64,000 nt of DNA from Herbaspirillum sp. SJZ106 (GTDB lineage Bacteria; Pseudomonadota; Gammaproteobacteria; Burkholderiales; Burkholderiaceae_D), in contig NZ_VFNI01000003.1 of assembly GCF_006715495.1 (NCBI RefSeq), forward strand, positions 620,001 to 684,000, read 5' to 3'. Below the pieces are notes generated by a model. That model did not search any database. It worked only from the letters and a program-made list of their open reading frames with translations, and was not told the origin of the DNA. The translations under genes were made by a program, and so were the position numbers. Shown here piece by piece: positions 1 to 11,472 of this stretch (positions are counted from its first letter, which is position 1; every line of letters begins with the position of its first letter).

Positions 1-30
1 GAGGAAGCTGTCGAATATCGAAACGCTCAT
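1..30 (-). CDS. pcaB: 3-carboxy-cis,cis-muconate cycloisomerase, N-terminal fragment
   Basis: The first 30 bases hold, on the minus strand, an ATG followed by codons reading MSVSIFDSFL, which runs off the window. A GGAG ribosome-binding site lies 5 bases upstream. This N-terminus resembles PcaB, the enzyme that lactonises 3-carboxy-cis,cis-muconate, the product of protocatechuate 3,4-dioxygenase. Its place directly downstream of pcaH and pcaG on the same strand fits. Only ten residues are visible, so the call depends mainly on context. Confidence 0.6.
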   Translation of the reverse strand, partial: MSVSIFDSFL

Positions 31-122
31 GGAAACTCCACAGGGTTGAATGCGGGCTTGAAGCGCGAGCGGGATCGGGCAGGCATGCGCTTGCCGATCC
101 CGTCGCTGCCGTCATGCGGCGA

Positions 123-641
123 TCAGACGTAGTCGAAGAATACCGTTTCGCGTTCGCCTTGCATGTAGATGTTCCACAGATAGCTGCCGTCGGCCTGCTT
201 GCGCGCGATCAGCGTGCCGCGGCGTTCGGCCGGCACCTGTTCCAGCAGGGCCGATTGCGCCAGCGCCGGGTCGTCTTCCAGGAACACGGCGGTGAACTGG
301 TGCTTGACCAGGCCGCGCGCGAATACCGTCACATATGCCGCCGGCTTGCCGGTCGGCGCTTGCGGCTGCGTGATCGAGAAAGCGAAAGCGCCGCTATCGT
401 CGGTCGGCACGCGGCGGTAGCCGGGAATGGCGTGCGCGGATTCGGCCGCGGCGCTGCCGGGCAGCCAGGCTTCGGCCCAGGCGTCGTTGATGGGCGCGCC
501 GTCGCCGTCGATGATGGCGCCGTGCACGCGTACCTGCGGCGCCGGGCTGTCGGTGCCGGCGGTCAGTTCCACGGCCCAGGCCCAGGCTTCATGCGGGAAC
601 GGGCCGATGGTTTGCGAGGTGGTGATGTCGAGCTTGCTCAT
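123..641 (-). CDS. pcaG: Protocatechuate 3,4-dioxygenase alpha subunit
   Basis: 172-residue protein with the intradiol-dioxygenase fold. It starts MSKLDITTSQTIGPFPHEAW and contains the AWAEAWLPG region that in the family aligns with the beta-subunit active-site sheet. PcaG pairs with PcaH to form the iron(III) enzyme that opens the ring of protocatechuate to 3-carboxy-cis,cis-muconate in the cytoplasm. As expected of alpha subunits it lacks the two-Tyr two-His iron set found in PcaH. It follows pcaH by 31 bases on the same strand and precedes pcaB, so the three are probably one transcript driven from the promoter upstream of pcaH. Confidence 0.93.
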   Translation of the reverse strand: MSKLDITTSQTIGPFPHEAWAWAVELTAGTDSPAPQVRVHGAIIDGDGAPINDAWAEAWLPGSAAAESAHAIPGYRRVPTDDSGAFAFSITQPQAPTGKPAAYVTVFARGLVKHQFTAVFLEDDPALAQSALLEQVPAERRGTLIARKQADGSYLWNIYMQGERETVFFDYV

Positions 642-672
642 GCTGTATCCCTTGTTGAGAGCGTGTTAGGAC

Positions 673-1365
673 CTAGATGCCCATCGGCGTGGCGTTGCGG
701 CCGCGCAGGACGATGTCGAATTCATAGCCGAGCATCTTGTCGTCCACCGTTTCTTCCAGCGAGAAGCGAGAGATCAGGCGCTGGCGGGCGGAGGCGTCGG
801 GGATGCTCTGGAAGATCGGGTCGTAGTCGAACAGCGGGTCGCTGGGGAAGTACATCTGCGTGACCAGGCGCTGCGCGTAGACATTGCCGAACAGCGAGAA
901 GTGGATGTGCGCCGGGCGCCATGCCTTGTGGTGGTTGCCCCAGGGGTACGGGCCGGGTTTGATGGTGACGAAGCGGTAGCGGCCGTCGCTGTCGGTGAGC
1001 ATCTTGCCGAAGCCGGCAAAGTTCGGATCGAGCGGCGCGTCGTGCTGGTCTTTCTTGTGCCGGTAGCGGCCGGCGGCGTTGCATTGCCAGACTTCCAGCA
1101 GCGAGTCGCGCACCGGCTTGCCGTCTTCGTCGAGCACGCGGCCGGTGACGACGATCTTTTCGCCCAGCGGTTCGCCCGCGCCTTGTTTGGTCAGGTCCAT
1201 GTCGTGCGGCAGGATCAGCCTGGGCGAGGCGAACAGGTTGGTGCCGGTGGCTGCTTCGTCGCGTACGCGCAGCGGGGCTTGCGTCGGGCCGCGCTTGACG
1301 GTGGATTTGTAGGGGGGATAGATCAGGTCCGGATAGACGCCGGGGGCGATGGCATCGAATTGCAT
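673..1365 (-). CDS. pcaH: Protocatechuate 3,4-dioxygenase beta subunit
   Basis: 230-residue catalytic subunit of protocatechuate 3,4-dioxygenase. The four iron ligands of the family can be read: Tyr101 (AAGRYRHKK), Tyr140 (PGPYPWGNH), His153 and His155 (RPAHIHFSLFG). Length and the N-terminal YPPYKSTVKR segment are typical of PcaH. It is the first gene of the minus-strand pcaHGB run and is divergent from an IclR-family regulator, with 194 bases between them holding a three-copy operator-like sequence. Expression is therefore probably induced by that regulator in response to a pathway intermediate. Confidence 0.96.
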   Translation of the reverse strand: MQFDAIAPGVYPDLIYPPYKSTVKRGPTQAPLRVRDEAATGTNLFASPRLILPHDMDLTKQGAGEPLGEKIVVTGRVLDEDGKPVRDSLLEVWQCNAAGRYRHKKDQHDAPLDPNFAGFGKMLTDSDGRYRFVTIKPGPYPWGNHHKAWRPAHIHFSLFGNVYAQRLVTQMYFPSDPLFDYDPIFQSIPDASARQRLISRFSLEETVDDKMLGYEFDIVLRGRNATPMGI

Positions 1366-1493
1366 GAGGTCTCCTCTTTGGGGCTGTTTGGCTATTCGGC
1401 GGATGGCGCCGCAGCGCTTGTGCGATCTGCGCGCCGTCTGTCGGGGTGACCTGATCTTAGGTAAGCGAAACCGGGCTCACAAGGCCGGAGCAG

Positions 1494-1541
1494 TGCACAA
1501 TATTCGGTATTCGCCCATATTGTGCGAAAATCGCACAAATC
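1494..1541. promoter_or_regulatory. Three-copy operator for the IclR-family pca regulator
   Basis: Three copies of a 10-bp motif lie between pcaH and the IclR gene. Copy 1 is TGCACAATAT at 1494-1503. Copy 2 is inverted, ATATTGTGCG at 1517-1526. Copy 3 is CGCACAAATC at 1532-1541. Copies 1 and 2 contain a perfect 9-bp inverted repeat with a 13-base spacer. Copies 2 and 3 form a tight palindrome centred near 1529. Sites of PcaU/PobR-type IclR regulators are known to consist of three 10-bp repeats, two inverted and one direct, which matches this arrangement. Binding itself is inferred. Confidence 0.6.
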
Positions 1542-1559
1542 CGCGTTTTTCTATGAGCC

Positions 1560-2348
1560 ATGCATTCAATCGATGAAGATGCCGAGGCCGGCGAGCCGCT
1601 CAAGCGCGACCTGGTGGCAGGGCTGGAGAAGGGGTTGCAGGTGATCGAGGTGTTCGACCAGGAGCGCTCGCGCCTGACCATCGCCGAAGTCGCGCAGCTG
1701 ACCGGCCTCACGCGCGCCGCCGCGCGCCGTTACCTGATTACGCTGACCCACCTGGGTTACATGCGGCACGACAACAAGACCTTTTCGCTCACGCCGATGG
1801 TGCTGCGGCTGGGCCAGTCCTACCTGCATTCGGCGCGTCTGCCGCGCATCGTGCAGCCGCTGCTGTACCGGCTGGCCTATTCGCTGGGCGAAGCGGCCTC
1901 TTGCGGCGTGCTCGATCATGAGCACCTGGTCTGCGTGGCCGCGGTCAGCGCCGGGCAACTGGTGTCGACCACATTGCAGCCGGGCACCCGGGTGCCGGCC
2001 TATTGCACGGCCAACGGACGCATGCTCCTGGCCAGCCTGCCGCCCGAAGAGATGCGGGACATCCTCTCCCGCACGCAAGCCGAAGCCATTACTTCCTACA
2101 CCATTACCGACCGCGACCGGCTGGCGCTGGAAATCGCCCGCGCGCGCGAGCAGGGCTATGCGCTGGTGGACCAGGAGCTGGAGCTGGGGTTGCGCACCAT
2201 GGCGGTACCGCTGCGTAATTTCCGCGGCGAGGTGGTGGCGGCGATGAACATCAGCGTGCATGCCGCGCGCATGAAGCTGGAAGACATGGTCGAGCGCTGC
2301 CTGCCGGCCATGCTGAAGATCCAGGTTGAATTGGGGGCGCTGCTGTAG
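1560..2348 (+). CDS. pcaR: IclR-family regulator of the pca genes (PcaR/PcaU type)
   Basis: 262-residue IclR-family regulator. Residues about 20-80 form the winged helix-turn-helix (RLTIAEVAQLTGLTRAAARR), and residues about 95-260 the effector-binding domain, with the typical ending MNISVHAARM. It resembles PcaR/PcaU/PobR, which bind beta-ketoadipate, protocatechuate or 4-hydroxybenzoate and activate ring-cleavage genes. It is divergent from pcaHGB and convergent with the AraC-type regulator. The ATG at 1560 lacks a strong ribosome-binding site but is the only sensible start. Which aromatic effector it senses cannot be read from sequence. Confidence 0.85.
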   Translation: MHSIDEDAEAGEPLKRDLVAGLEKGLQVIEVFDQERSRLTIAEVAQLTGLTRAAARRYLITLTHLGYMRHDNKTFSLTPMVLRLGQSYLHSARLPRIVQPLLYRLAYSLGEAASCGVLDHEHLVCVAAVSAGQLVSTTLQPGTRVPAYCTANGRMLLASLPPEEMRDILSRTQAEAITSYTITDRDRLALEIARAREQGYALVDQELELGLRTMAVPLRNFRGEVVAAMNISVHAARMKLEDMVERCLPAMLKIQVELGALL

Positions 2349-2363
2349 CCGGGGCGTGCGGCC

Positions 2364-4586
<2,223 letters not shown>

Positions 4587-4656
4587 GTGTTTGCGGGATT
4601 TCCTGCGCGCCGATGATGGATGTGCCGCAAGCGGCGGCCATGCGCGCGGCAGGGCC

Positions 4657-5880
4657 TCAACCTTGGCCCATGACGCCGATCGCACCGCCTGCCGCGCCAA
4701 GCGAAAGCACGACCAGCCAGGACGGCCATTTCCAGAACACCAGGGCCACCAGCGCCAGTATCGCCATGGCAAAGTCTGACGGCTGGCGAATCGCGCTGGT
4801 CCATACCGGCTGGTACAAGGCCGCCAGCAGCAGGCCGACCACGCCGGCGTTTATGCCGGCAAGCGCGGCCTGCATCCGGGCGTTGCCGCGCAGGCCGTCC
4901 CAGAACGGGATGGCGCCGCCCACCAGCAGGAACGACGGGGCGAATATGGCCAGCAGGCAAATCAGGCCGCCAGCCCATCCGGAAGGGCTGGAATTCATGG
5001 AGGCGCCCAGGAACGCGGCGAATGTGAACAACGGGCCGGGCATGGCCTGGGCGGCGCCATAGCCGGCCAGGAACGTATCGTTATCGACCAGCCCCGATGG
5101 CACCACTTCGGATTGGAGCAAGGGCAGAACGACATGGCCGCCGCCGAAAACCAGTGAGCCGGCGCGGAAAAACGAACTGATGTCGGCAATGGCGCCATGC
5201 GGGAATGAAGCGGCCAGGATCGGAAGGCCGATGAGCAGGCCGGCGAACAGCAGCAACAGGCAGGCGCCTGTCCGGCGGCTGACGCGCAGCGGCAAAGACT
5301 CATGGGCGTGCGCAGCGTCCGGCTTGAAGGCCAGCATGCCGACCAGTCCGGCCGCTGCGATGACGCTCAACTGGCCCAATGCGTTGGGCAGGAGCAGGGC
5401 GATACATGCCGCAACCGCCATGATGGAGATGCGGGCGGCATCGGTGCACAGGTTGCGCGCCATGGCCCACACGGCCTGCGCGACTATCGCCACGGCCACG
5501 ACCTTCAAGCCATGTAATGCTTCTGCCGGAACGAGTGTCCCGAAATGGGCGATGCCAAGGGCAAACAGTATCAATGCAATGGCTGAGGGCAAGGTAAAGC
5601 CTGCCCAAGACGCTATTGCGCCAGGATAGCCATGCCGGAGCAGTCCAATGGCAATGCCGACCTGGCTGCTGGCAGGGCCGGGAAGGAATTGGCATAAGGC
5701 GACCAGATCCGCGTAACTCCGCTCGGAGAGGAAGCGCCGTTTGGTAACGAATTCGTTGTGGAAGTAGCCGAGGTGGGCAACCGGACCGCCAAACGAGGTC
5801 AGGCCCAGCCGAAGGAAGATGAGGAACAGGCCCCACAGGCTCTCTTGGCGCTGGGCCGATGCCGGCTGGTCTGGATGCAT
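4657..5880 (-). CDS. chrA: Chromate transporter, CHR family
   Basis: 407-residue inner-membrane protein with two homologous CHR halves. The first half carries FLRLGLTSFGGPVAHLGYFH and QFLPGPASSQVGIAIG. The second repeats the pattern as FFRAGSLVFGGGHVVLPLLQ and AMPGPLFTFAAFLG. The FGGP/FGGGH and PGP motifs are hallmarks of ChrA, which extrudes chromate and gives resistance. No chrB or chrC regulator is adjacent, so its regulation is unclear, and the natural substrate could be another oxyanion. It lies 25 bases downstream of the Lrp-type gene on the same strand and may be cotranscribed with it. Confidence 0.88.
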   Translation of the reverse strand: MHPDQPASAQRQESLWGLFLIFLRLGLTSFGGPVAHLGYFHNEFVTKRRFLSERSYADLVALCQFLPGPASSQVGIAIGLLRHGYPGAIASWAGFTLPSAIALILFALGIAHFGTLVPAEALHGLKVVAVAIVAQAVWAMARNLCTDAARISIMAVAACIALLLPNALGQLSVIAAAGLVGMLAFKPDAAHAHESLPLRVSRRTGACLLLLFAGLLIGLPILAASFPHGAIADISSFFRAGSLVFGGGHVVLPLLQSEVVPSGLVDNDTFLAGYGAAQAMPGPLFTFAAFLGASMNSSPSGWAGGLICLLAIFAPSFLLVGGAIPFWDGLRGNARMQAALAGINAGVVGLLLAALYQPVWTSAIRQPSDFAMAILALVALVFWKWPSWLVVLSLGAAGGAIGVMGQG

Positions 5881-5905
5881 GTGGCGTCGCTTTTGGCAGT
5901 GCCGT

Positions 5906-6385
5906 TCAGCGCCTGGGTTTGATCTTGGGCGTGGGCAGCGCGGTCTTGTACTTGATCTGCTTGAGCGCGAAGCTGGAGCGGATGTTCTTGATGCCGGGGA
6001 TCTTGGTCAGGTGGTCGACGATGAAGTGCTCCAGCGTCAGCAGGTCGGGCACGACGATGCGCAGCAGGTAATCCTCGTCGCCGGTCATCAGATAGACTTC
6101 CATGACTTCATCGAAAGCGCTCACCGCGCTTTCAAACTGGGCCAGCGCTTCGGCGCCCTGGCGCTCCAGGATCACCTTGACGAACACGTTGACCTTCAAG
6201 CCCAGCAGGTGCGGATCGGCCAGCGCCACGTAGCGCGAGATGATGCCCTCGGTTTCCAGGCGCTTGACGCGCGCCAGGGTCGGCGAGGGGGAAAGGTTGA
6301 TGCGGCTGGCGAGTTCCAGATTGCTGATCGAGCTGTTCTCCTGGAGGATGTTCAGGATCCGCAAATCGGTGGTATCTAGTTCCAT
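5906..6385 (-). CDS. Lrp/AsnC-family transcriptional regulator
   Basis: 159-residue Lrp/AsnC regulator. The N-terminal helix-turn-helix is at about residues 8-60 (DLRILNILQENSSISNLELA) and the C-terminal RAM ligand-binding domain at about 70-150 (GDEDYLLRIVVPDLLTLEHF). It is divergent from a homodimeric 2-oxoacid dehydrogenase E1. In Pseudomonas putida an Lrp-type regulator, MdeR, is divergent from mdeA (methionine gamma-lyase) and mdeB (an E1 homologue acting on 2-oxobutyrate). The same geometry here, without mdeA, suggests an amino-acid-derived 2-oxoacid circuit. That assignment is inference. Confidence 0.88.
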   Translation of the reverse strand: MELDTTDLRILNILQENSSISNLELASRINLSPSPTLARVKRLETEGIISRYVALADPHLLGLKVNVFVKVILERQGAEALAQFESAVSAFDEVMEVYLMTGDEDYLLRIVVPDLLTLEHFIVDHLTKIPGIKNIRSSFALKQIKYKTALPTPKIKPRR

Positions 6386-6416
6386 TATCGAAATTTAATT
6401 CTGTAAGTTTCAATTT

Positions 6417-6435
6417 TTCAGCATGTGGTGCTGAA
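6417..6435. promoter_or_regulatory. Candidate Lrp-type operator
   Basis: A perfect 7-bp inverted repeat, TTCAGCA and TGCTGAA separated by 5 bases, lies 32 bases upstream of the Lrp-type gene in the AT-rich part of the 266-base divergent region. Size and AT-rich setting fit an autoregulatory Lrp/AsnC site. Nothing in the sequence proves binding. Confidence 0.4.
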
Positions 6436-6651
6436 TATTGTATGACAACTTCCCATTTTAAGTGACTCATGCCGGTGCATCAGGCGTATCGTAAGCCCAC
6501 CAATGAATAAAAACGCCGAATAAAGGCGTCCGGCGTGAGGAGACCAATGGCGCGGCCTGTGTTGTACCGGCTTTTTGGCTCTTTGCATAGATTTGCGTAG
6601 CAAAGGCCCGATTCGGCCTGCATTGCAACAACAGGAGATCAGGAAGTGGAG

Positions 6652-9327
6652 ATGTCGTCAGCCAATGGTATTGCCCGCGATATTGATATCGACGCCCAGG
6701 AAACCCAGGAGTGGCTGGAGGCGCTGCAAAGCGTGCTGGCCGAAGCCGGCCCGGAGCGGGCGCGCTTCCTGCTCTCCCGGCTGTCGGCCGCCGCCCGGCA
6801 ACACGGCATCAACTGGCGCGATGCGCGCAATACGCCTTATCTCAACACCATCCGTCCTGAACAGGAACCGCCGTTCCCCGGCGGCTCCGACGCGCAGGCC
6901 ATCGAAGAGCGCATCGCCAGCATCATGCGCTGGAACGCGCTGGCCATGGTGGTGCGCGCCAACCGCTCCTATGGCGAACTGGGCGGCCACATCGCCAGCT
7001 TCGCCTCGGCGGCCGACCTGTTCGAAGTCGGCTTCAACCATTTCTTCCGCGCGCGCGACGACCGGTTCGCCGGCGACATCGTGTATTTCCAGCCGCATTC
7101 GGCGCCGGGCATCTATGCGCGCGCGTTCCTGGAAGGCGCGCTGTCCGAAGAGGACCTCGGCTACTACCGCCGCGAAATAGAAGCCAAGCGCGCCGGCAAG
7201 CAAGGCCTGTCGTCCTACCCGCATCCCTGGCTGATGCCCAACTTCTGGCAGTTCCCCACCGGCTCGATGGGCATCGGCCCGATCAACGCGATCTATCAGG
7301 CGCGCTTCCTGCGCTACATGGAGCATCGCGGCCTGCTGCAGGACCAGAACCGCAAGGTATGGGGCGTGTTCGGCGACGGCGAGATGGATGAGCCGGAATC
7401 CCTGGCGGCGCTGTCGCTGGCCTCGCGCGAGAAGCTGGACAACCTGATCTTCGTGGTCAACTGCAACCTGCAGCGCCTGGACGGCCCGGTGCGCGGCAAC
7501 GGCCACATCGTCGATGAGCTGGAGACCTTGTTCGCCGGCGCCGGCTGGAATGTGATCAAGCTGCTGTGGGGCTCGGACTGGGATGCGCTGTTCGCGCGCG
7601 ACAAGGACGGCGAGCTGGTCGATGCGCTCAACCGCACCGTCGATGGCCAGCTGCAGACCTTCGCCGCCAACGACGGCGCCTTCAACCGCGAACACTTCTT
7701 CGGCCAGACGCCCGGCACCCAGGCGATCGGCGCCACGCTGACCGATGAGGAGATCAACCGCCTGCGCCGCGGCGGCCACGATATGAAGAAGATCTTCTCG
7801 GCCTACCAGGCCGCCGCCAGCCATCGCGGCCAGCCGACCGTGATCCTGGCGCAGACCAAGAAGGGTTACGGCATGGGGGCGGCCGGCGAAGGCAAGATGA
7901 CCACCCACCAGCAAAAGAAGCTGGATGAGGAAAGCCTGCTGCAATTCCGCGACCGCTTCAAGCTGCCGCTGTCGGATGAGCAATGCCGCTCGCTGGCCTT
8001 CTACAAGCCGGCTGACGACAGCGCCGAGATGAAGCACCTGCATGCGCGCCGCGCGGCGCTGGGAGGCTACATGCCGCGCCGCCAGGCCGGCGATGCCAGG
8101 CGCTCAGTGCCGCCGATGGCATCGCACAGCAAGTTCGCGCTGGAGGCCGAGGGCAAGGAAATGTCGTCGACCATGGCGCTGGTGCGCCAGCTCGGCAACC
8201 TGCTCAAGGACAAGGAATTCGGCCAGTACGTCGTGCCCATCGTGGCCGACGAGGCGCGCACCTTCGGCATGGCCAACCTGTTCCGCCAGGTCGGCATCTA
8301 TTCTTCCCAGGGGCAGTTGTACGAGCCGGAAGACATCGGCTCCATCCTCTACTACCGCGAAGCCAAGGACGGCCAGATCCTGGAGGAGGGCATTACCGAG
8401 GCCGGCGCCATCTCATCCTGGACGGCGGCGGCGACCGCCTACTCGGTGCATGGCACGCCGATGCTGCCGTTCTACATCTACTACTCGATGTTCGGCTTCC
8501 AGCGCATCGGCGACCTGATCTGGGCCGCGGCCGACCAGCGCGCGCGCGGTTTCCTGATCGGCGCCACCTCGGGGCGCACCACGCTGGGCGGCGAGGGCTT
8601 GCAGCACCAGGACGGCAGCAGCCATGTGGTGGCGGCGTCGATCCCGAACTGCGTGTCTTACGATCCGGCCTATGCGTATGAGCTGGCGGTGATCGTCGAC
8701 GACGGCATGCGCCGCATGCTGGAACGCAATGACGACGTGTTCTACTACGTCACCGTGACCAACGAGAACGAGGCGCAGCCGAGCATGCCGGCCGGGGTCG
8801 AGCAAGGCATCCTGCGCGGCATGTATTGCCTGGGCAGGAAGGCGAAGCCGCAGGCGCGCCTGCTGGGTTCCGGCCCGATCCTGAAGGAAACCGTGGCTGC
8901 CGCCGCGCTGCTCGAAAAGCATTGGCAGATCGACGCCGAGGTGTGGAGCGTGACCAGTTTCACCGAGCTGGCGCGCGACGGCGTGGCCGCGCAGCGCCAG
9001 CAACGCCTGGCCGGCGGCGATGCGCAAGCGTATGTGACGCAGCAACTGCAAGGCAGCGACGCGCCGGTGATCGCGGTGAGCGATTACATCCGCACGCTGC
9101 CTGAAAGCATTCGCGCCTTCGTGCCGGGCAGGTATGTCACGCTGGGCACAGATGGTTTTGGGCGCAGCGATACGCGGGTCAACCTGCGCGATTTCTTCGA
9201 GATCGATGCGCGCTGGATTGCCTATACCGCGCTGACCGAAGTGTTCGGCGGCGACCGCGCCAAATTGCAGGCTGCCGCATCGACGCTGGGGATCGATACC
9301 GGCAAGCCGCTGTCTTCCTCGGTGTGA
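6652..9327 (+). CDS. Homodimeric 2-oxoacid dehydrogenase E1 (AceE/MdeB type)
   Basis: 891-residue thiamine-diphosphate enzyme of the homodimeric pyruvate dehydrogenase E1 family. The thiamine-binding region reads [15 protein letters not shown] followed by [20 protein letters not shown]. Conserved blocks such as TKKGYGMG and [19 protein letters not shown] are present. E1 decarboxylates a 2-oxoacid and passes the acyl group to an E2 lipoyl domain. No aceF or lpd follows, a terminator closes the gene, and a divergent Lrp-type regulator precedes it, so this looks like a stand-alone E1 similar to MdeB rather than the main AceE. Substrate could be 2-oxobutyrate or pyruvate. The ATG at 6652 is preferred; a GTG at 6646 with AGGAG upstream is possible. 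Confidence 0.88.
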   Translation: MSSANGIARDIDIDAQETQEWLEALQSVLAEAGPERARFLLSRLSAAARQHGINWRDARNTPYLNTIRPEQEPPFPGGSDAQAIEERIASIMRWNALAMVVRANRSYGELGGHIASFASAADLFEVGFNHFFRARDDRFAGDIVYFQPHSAPGIYARAFLEGALSEEDLGYYRREIEAKRAGKQGLSSYPHPWLMPNFWQFPTGSMGIGPINAIYQARFLRYMEHRGLLQDQNRKVWGVFGDGEMDEPESLAALSLASREKLDNLIFVVNCNLQRLDGPVRGNGHIVDELETLFAGAGWNVIKLLWGSDWDALFARDKDGELVDALNRTVDGQLQTFAANDGAFNREHFFGQTPGTQAIGATLTDEEINRLRRGGHDMKKIFSAYQAAASHRGQPTVILAQTKKGYGMGAAGEGKMTTHQQKKLDEESLLQFRDRFKLPLSDEQCRSLAFYKPADDSAEMKHLHARRAALGGYMPRRQAGDARRSVPPMASHSKFALEAEGKEMSSTMALVRQLGNLLKDKEFGQYVVPIVADEARTFGMANLFRQVGIYSSQGQLYEPEDIGSILYYREAKDGQILEEGITEAGAISSWTAAATAYSVHGTPMLPFYIYYSMFGFQRIGDLIWAAADQRARGFLIGATSGRTTLGGEGLQHQDGSSHVVAASIPNCVSYDPAYAYELAVIVDDGMRRMLERNDDVFYYVTVTNENEAQPSMPAGVEQGILRGMYCLGRKAKPQARLLGSGPILKETVAAAALLEKHWQIDAEVWSVTSFTELARDGVAAQRQQRLAGGDAQAYVTQQLQGSDAPVIAVSDYIRTLPESIRAFVPGRYVTLGTDGFGRSDTRVNLRDFFEIDARWIAYTALTEVFGGDRAKLQAAASTLGIDTGKPLSSSV

Positions 9328-9415
9328 GCGCATGCCGGCAGCGGCCATGCATGAATGCCGGCGCGGGGATTGAAAATCTCTCATCGAAGCGGCGCGCCGC
9401 GTTTGCTATAGTGAA

Positions 9416-9445
9416 AGCCGCCTGTGCGCAACAGGCGGCTTTTTT
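9416..9445 (+). terminator. Rho-independent terminator of the E1 gene
   Basis: Perfect 10-bp stem AGCCGCCTGT / ACAGGCGGCT with a 5-base loop, followed by a run of T to 9445. It lies 89 bases after the E1 stop and before the SDR gene, so the two are separate transcripts. Confidence 0.9.
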
Positions 9446-9500
9446 ACGGCCGCGCTGGCGCAGCGACATTCACCCACAAGATCAGACAGGAGTAGACACG

Positions 9501-10259
9501 ATGGCAGCACCGAAACGAATTGCGCTGGTAACCGGCGCCGGCTCCGGCATTGGCCGGCAGATCACCCTGGCGCTGTTGCGCGACGGCTATGGCGTGGCCC
9601 TGGCCGGCCGCCGCCAGGATGCGCTGGAAGAGACCGTGAAGCTGGCCGGCGAGCATGGCGCCAACGCACTGGTGGTAGCCGCCGACGTCACCGACCCGGC
9701 TTCGGTGAAGAACCTGTTCGTCAAGACCCGCGAACGTTTCGGCCGTCTCGACATGGTGTTCAACAACGCCGGCATCTTCGCGCCGCCGGTGTCGCTGGAA
9801 GAGCTGAGCGTGGAGCAGTGGAAGTCGGCGGTGGACATCAACCTGACCGGCGTGTTCCTGTGTACGCAGGAAGCCTTCCGCATCATGAAGGAGCAGTCGC
9901 CGCGCGGCGGCCGCATCATCAACAACGGCTCGATCTCGGCGCACGCGCCGCGCCCGTTCTCGGCGTCCTACACCGCGACCAAGCACGCCATCACCGGCCT
10001 GACCAAGGCCACCTCGCTGGACGGCCGCCAGTACGACATCGCCTGCGGCCAGATCGACATCGGCAACGCCGCCACCGACATGACCACGCTGATGAAGAAG
10101 GGCACGCTGCAGGCCGACATGTCGACCAAGGTCGAGCCGACCATGGATGCCGAGCATGTGGCCCGCGCCATCCTCTACATGGACAGCCTGCCGCTGGACG
10201 CCAACGTGCAGTTCATGACGGTGATGGCGACCAAGATGCCTTACATCGGCCGCGGCTGA
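9501..10259 (+). CDS. SDR-family oxidoreductase
   Basis: 252-residue classical short-chain dehydrogenase/reductase. The cofactor motif TGAGSGIG is at about residues 11-18, NNAG follows DMVF (VFNNAGIF), and a catalytic Ser...Tyr-x3-Lys is visible as the [22 protein letters not shown] stretch split around the Ser and YTATK. The lack of an acidic residue after the glycine motif and the Arg pair (AGRRQD) hint at NADP(H) preference. The substrate is unknown. The start has AGGAG 8 bases upstream. It stands alone between two strong terminators. Confidence 0.85.
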   Translation: MAAPKRIALVTGAGSGIGRQITLALLRDGYGVALAGRRQDALEETVKLAGEHGANALVVAADVTDPASVKNLFVKTRERFGRLDMVFNNAGIFAPPVSLEELSVEQWKSAVDINLTGVFLCTQEAFRIMKEQSPRGGRIINNGSISAHAPRPFSASYTATKHAITGLTKATSLDGRQYDIACGQIDIGNAATDMTTLMKKGTLQADMSTKVEPTMDAEHVARAILYMDSLPLDANVQFMTVMATKMPYIGRG

Positions 10260-10280
10260 TCGCCGTTCGGCTGCAAAGAA

Positions 10281-10312
10281 AAACGCGCCGCAGGTTTTCC
10301 TGCGGCGCGTTT
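10281..10312. terminator. Bidirectional terminator between SDR and ubiX
   Basis: A 14-bp perfect stem, AAACGCGCCGCAGG and its complement around a TTTT loop, lies between the convergent SDR and ubiX genes. The A/T ends of the stem supply a short U tract in either direction. Confidence 0.88.
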
Positions 10313-10340
10313 CGTTTGTGGCATGCGTTGCGCTGCCGGT

Positions 10341-10925
10341 TCAGTCCGATGCCGGTTTCATTCCTAGCCATTCCGGCGTGAGCTGGTGTTCAAGGCCGAA
10401 CAGGTCGAGTACGCGCCCCAGCGTATGGTCGACCATCTGTTCCATCGAGGAGGGCCGGTGGTAGAAGCCGGGCAGCGGCGGGAAGATCACGCCGCCCATC
10501 TCGGTCACCGCCGTCATGTTGCGCAGGTGGGCCAGGTTGAAGGGCGTTTCGCGCACCATCAGCACCAGGCGGCGGCGTTCCTTCAGCACCACGTCGGCGG
10601 CGCGCGTGATCAGGTTGTCGGAAAGTCCATGGGCCACCGACGCCAGCGTTTTCATCGAGCACGGCGCCACCACCATGCCGGCCGACGCAAAGGAGCCGCT
10701 GGCGATAGCCGCGCCGACATCGCGTACGTTGTAGACCACGTCGGCCAGCGCTTCGACATCCTTGCGGCTGCGGTCGAGTTCCTGGTGGATATTGAGTACG
10801 CCGGCATCCGAGATCAGCAGGTGCGTTTCGACCTGCGCGTGGCCGCGCAGGTGTTCCAGCAGGCGCACGCCATAGACCGCGCCCGTCGCGCCGGTGATGG
10901 CGACGATCAGGCGCTGGCGCGGCAT
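10341..10925 (-). CDS. ubiX: Flavin prenyltransferase UbiX
   Basis: 194-residue UbiX/Pad1-type flavoprotein. It starts RLIVAITGATGAVYGVRLLE and carries the APCSMKTLASVAHGLSDNLI and RRRLVLMVRETP segments typical of UbiX. The enzyme prenylates reduced FMN to make the cofactor of UbiD decarboxylases, needed in ubiquinone synthesis and for decarboxylating aromatic acids. It follows grxD by 41 bases on the same strand, a pairing seen in betaproteobacteria, and probably shares its transcript. Confidence 0.94.
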   Translation of the reverse strand: MPRQRLIVAITGATGAVYGVRLLEHLRGHAQVETHLLISDAGVLNIHQELDRSRKDVEALADVVYNVRDVGAAIASGSFASAGMVVAPCSMKTLASVAHGLSDNLITRAADVVLKERRRLVLMVRETPFNLAHLRNMTAVTEMGGVIFPPLPGFYHRPSSMEQMVDHTLGRVLDLFGLEHQLTPEWLGMKPASD

Positions 10926-10966
10926 GCGGCGGGAACCAAGGGAATCCAGGCGGCGCGGCGAAGCAA

Positions 10967-11278
10967 TCAGCCCTTGAGCAGGGTCTGCAGTTCGCCCGAG
11001 GTATACATTTCGTTCATGATGTCCGAGCCGCCGATGAATTCACCCTTGACGTACAGTTGTGGAATGGTCGGCCAGTTCGAATATTCCTTGATGCCCTGGC
11101 GCACGTCGGGGCTTTCCAGCACGTTGACGGTGACGATGTTCTCGGCGCCGCTGGCCTTGAGCAATTGGATCGCCTTGCCGGAGAAGCCGCATTGCGGGAA
11201 TTGCGCGGTGCCTTTCATGAACAGCACGACAGGGTTTTGGGTCACGGTTTCCTTGATCCAGGATTGAACGTCGCTCAT
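10967..11278 (-). CDS. grxD: Monothiol glutaredoxin GrxD
   Basis: 103-residue monothiol glutaredoxin with the CGFS active site at Cys30-Ser33 ([10 protein letters not shown]) and the glutathione-binding [18 protein letters not shown] segment. Members bind a [2Fe-2S] cluster with glutathione, as homodimers or with BolA proteins, and take part in cluster delivery. Length is normal. In related genomes it often follows prmC; here the upstream neighbour is a non-coding gap and then hpf, which may mark a rearrangement. Confidence 0.95.
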   Translation of the reverse strand: MSDVQSWIKETVTQNPVVLFMKGTAQFPQCGFSGKAIQLLKASGAENIVTVNVLESPDVRQGIKEYSNWPTIPQLYVKGEFIGGSDIMNEMYTSGELQTLLKG

Positions 11279-11472
11279 GGCTATGCCTTAAAAAAATGGT
11301 GATTGCCGACATTATATGAAAAAGCCGCCATCCGCGTTTGAAACACGGCGTGCCGGGGCAAGGTGTTGTGTGCGGCCACGTAAATTATTTGAATGGTTTG
11401 CAATGTTTCCTGCCGGCTATTTCCAATGGCGGTCCGGCGGCCGGGAAACCGGAGCGTCGGGAGAAATGCAAA

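Noticed and set aside
70..102. Hairpin CGGGATCGG / CCGATCCCG between pcaG and pcaB
   Set aside because: It has no T run on the minus strand and lies inside a likely operon, so it is not called a terminator. It could be an mRNA stability hairpin.
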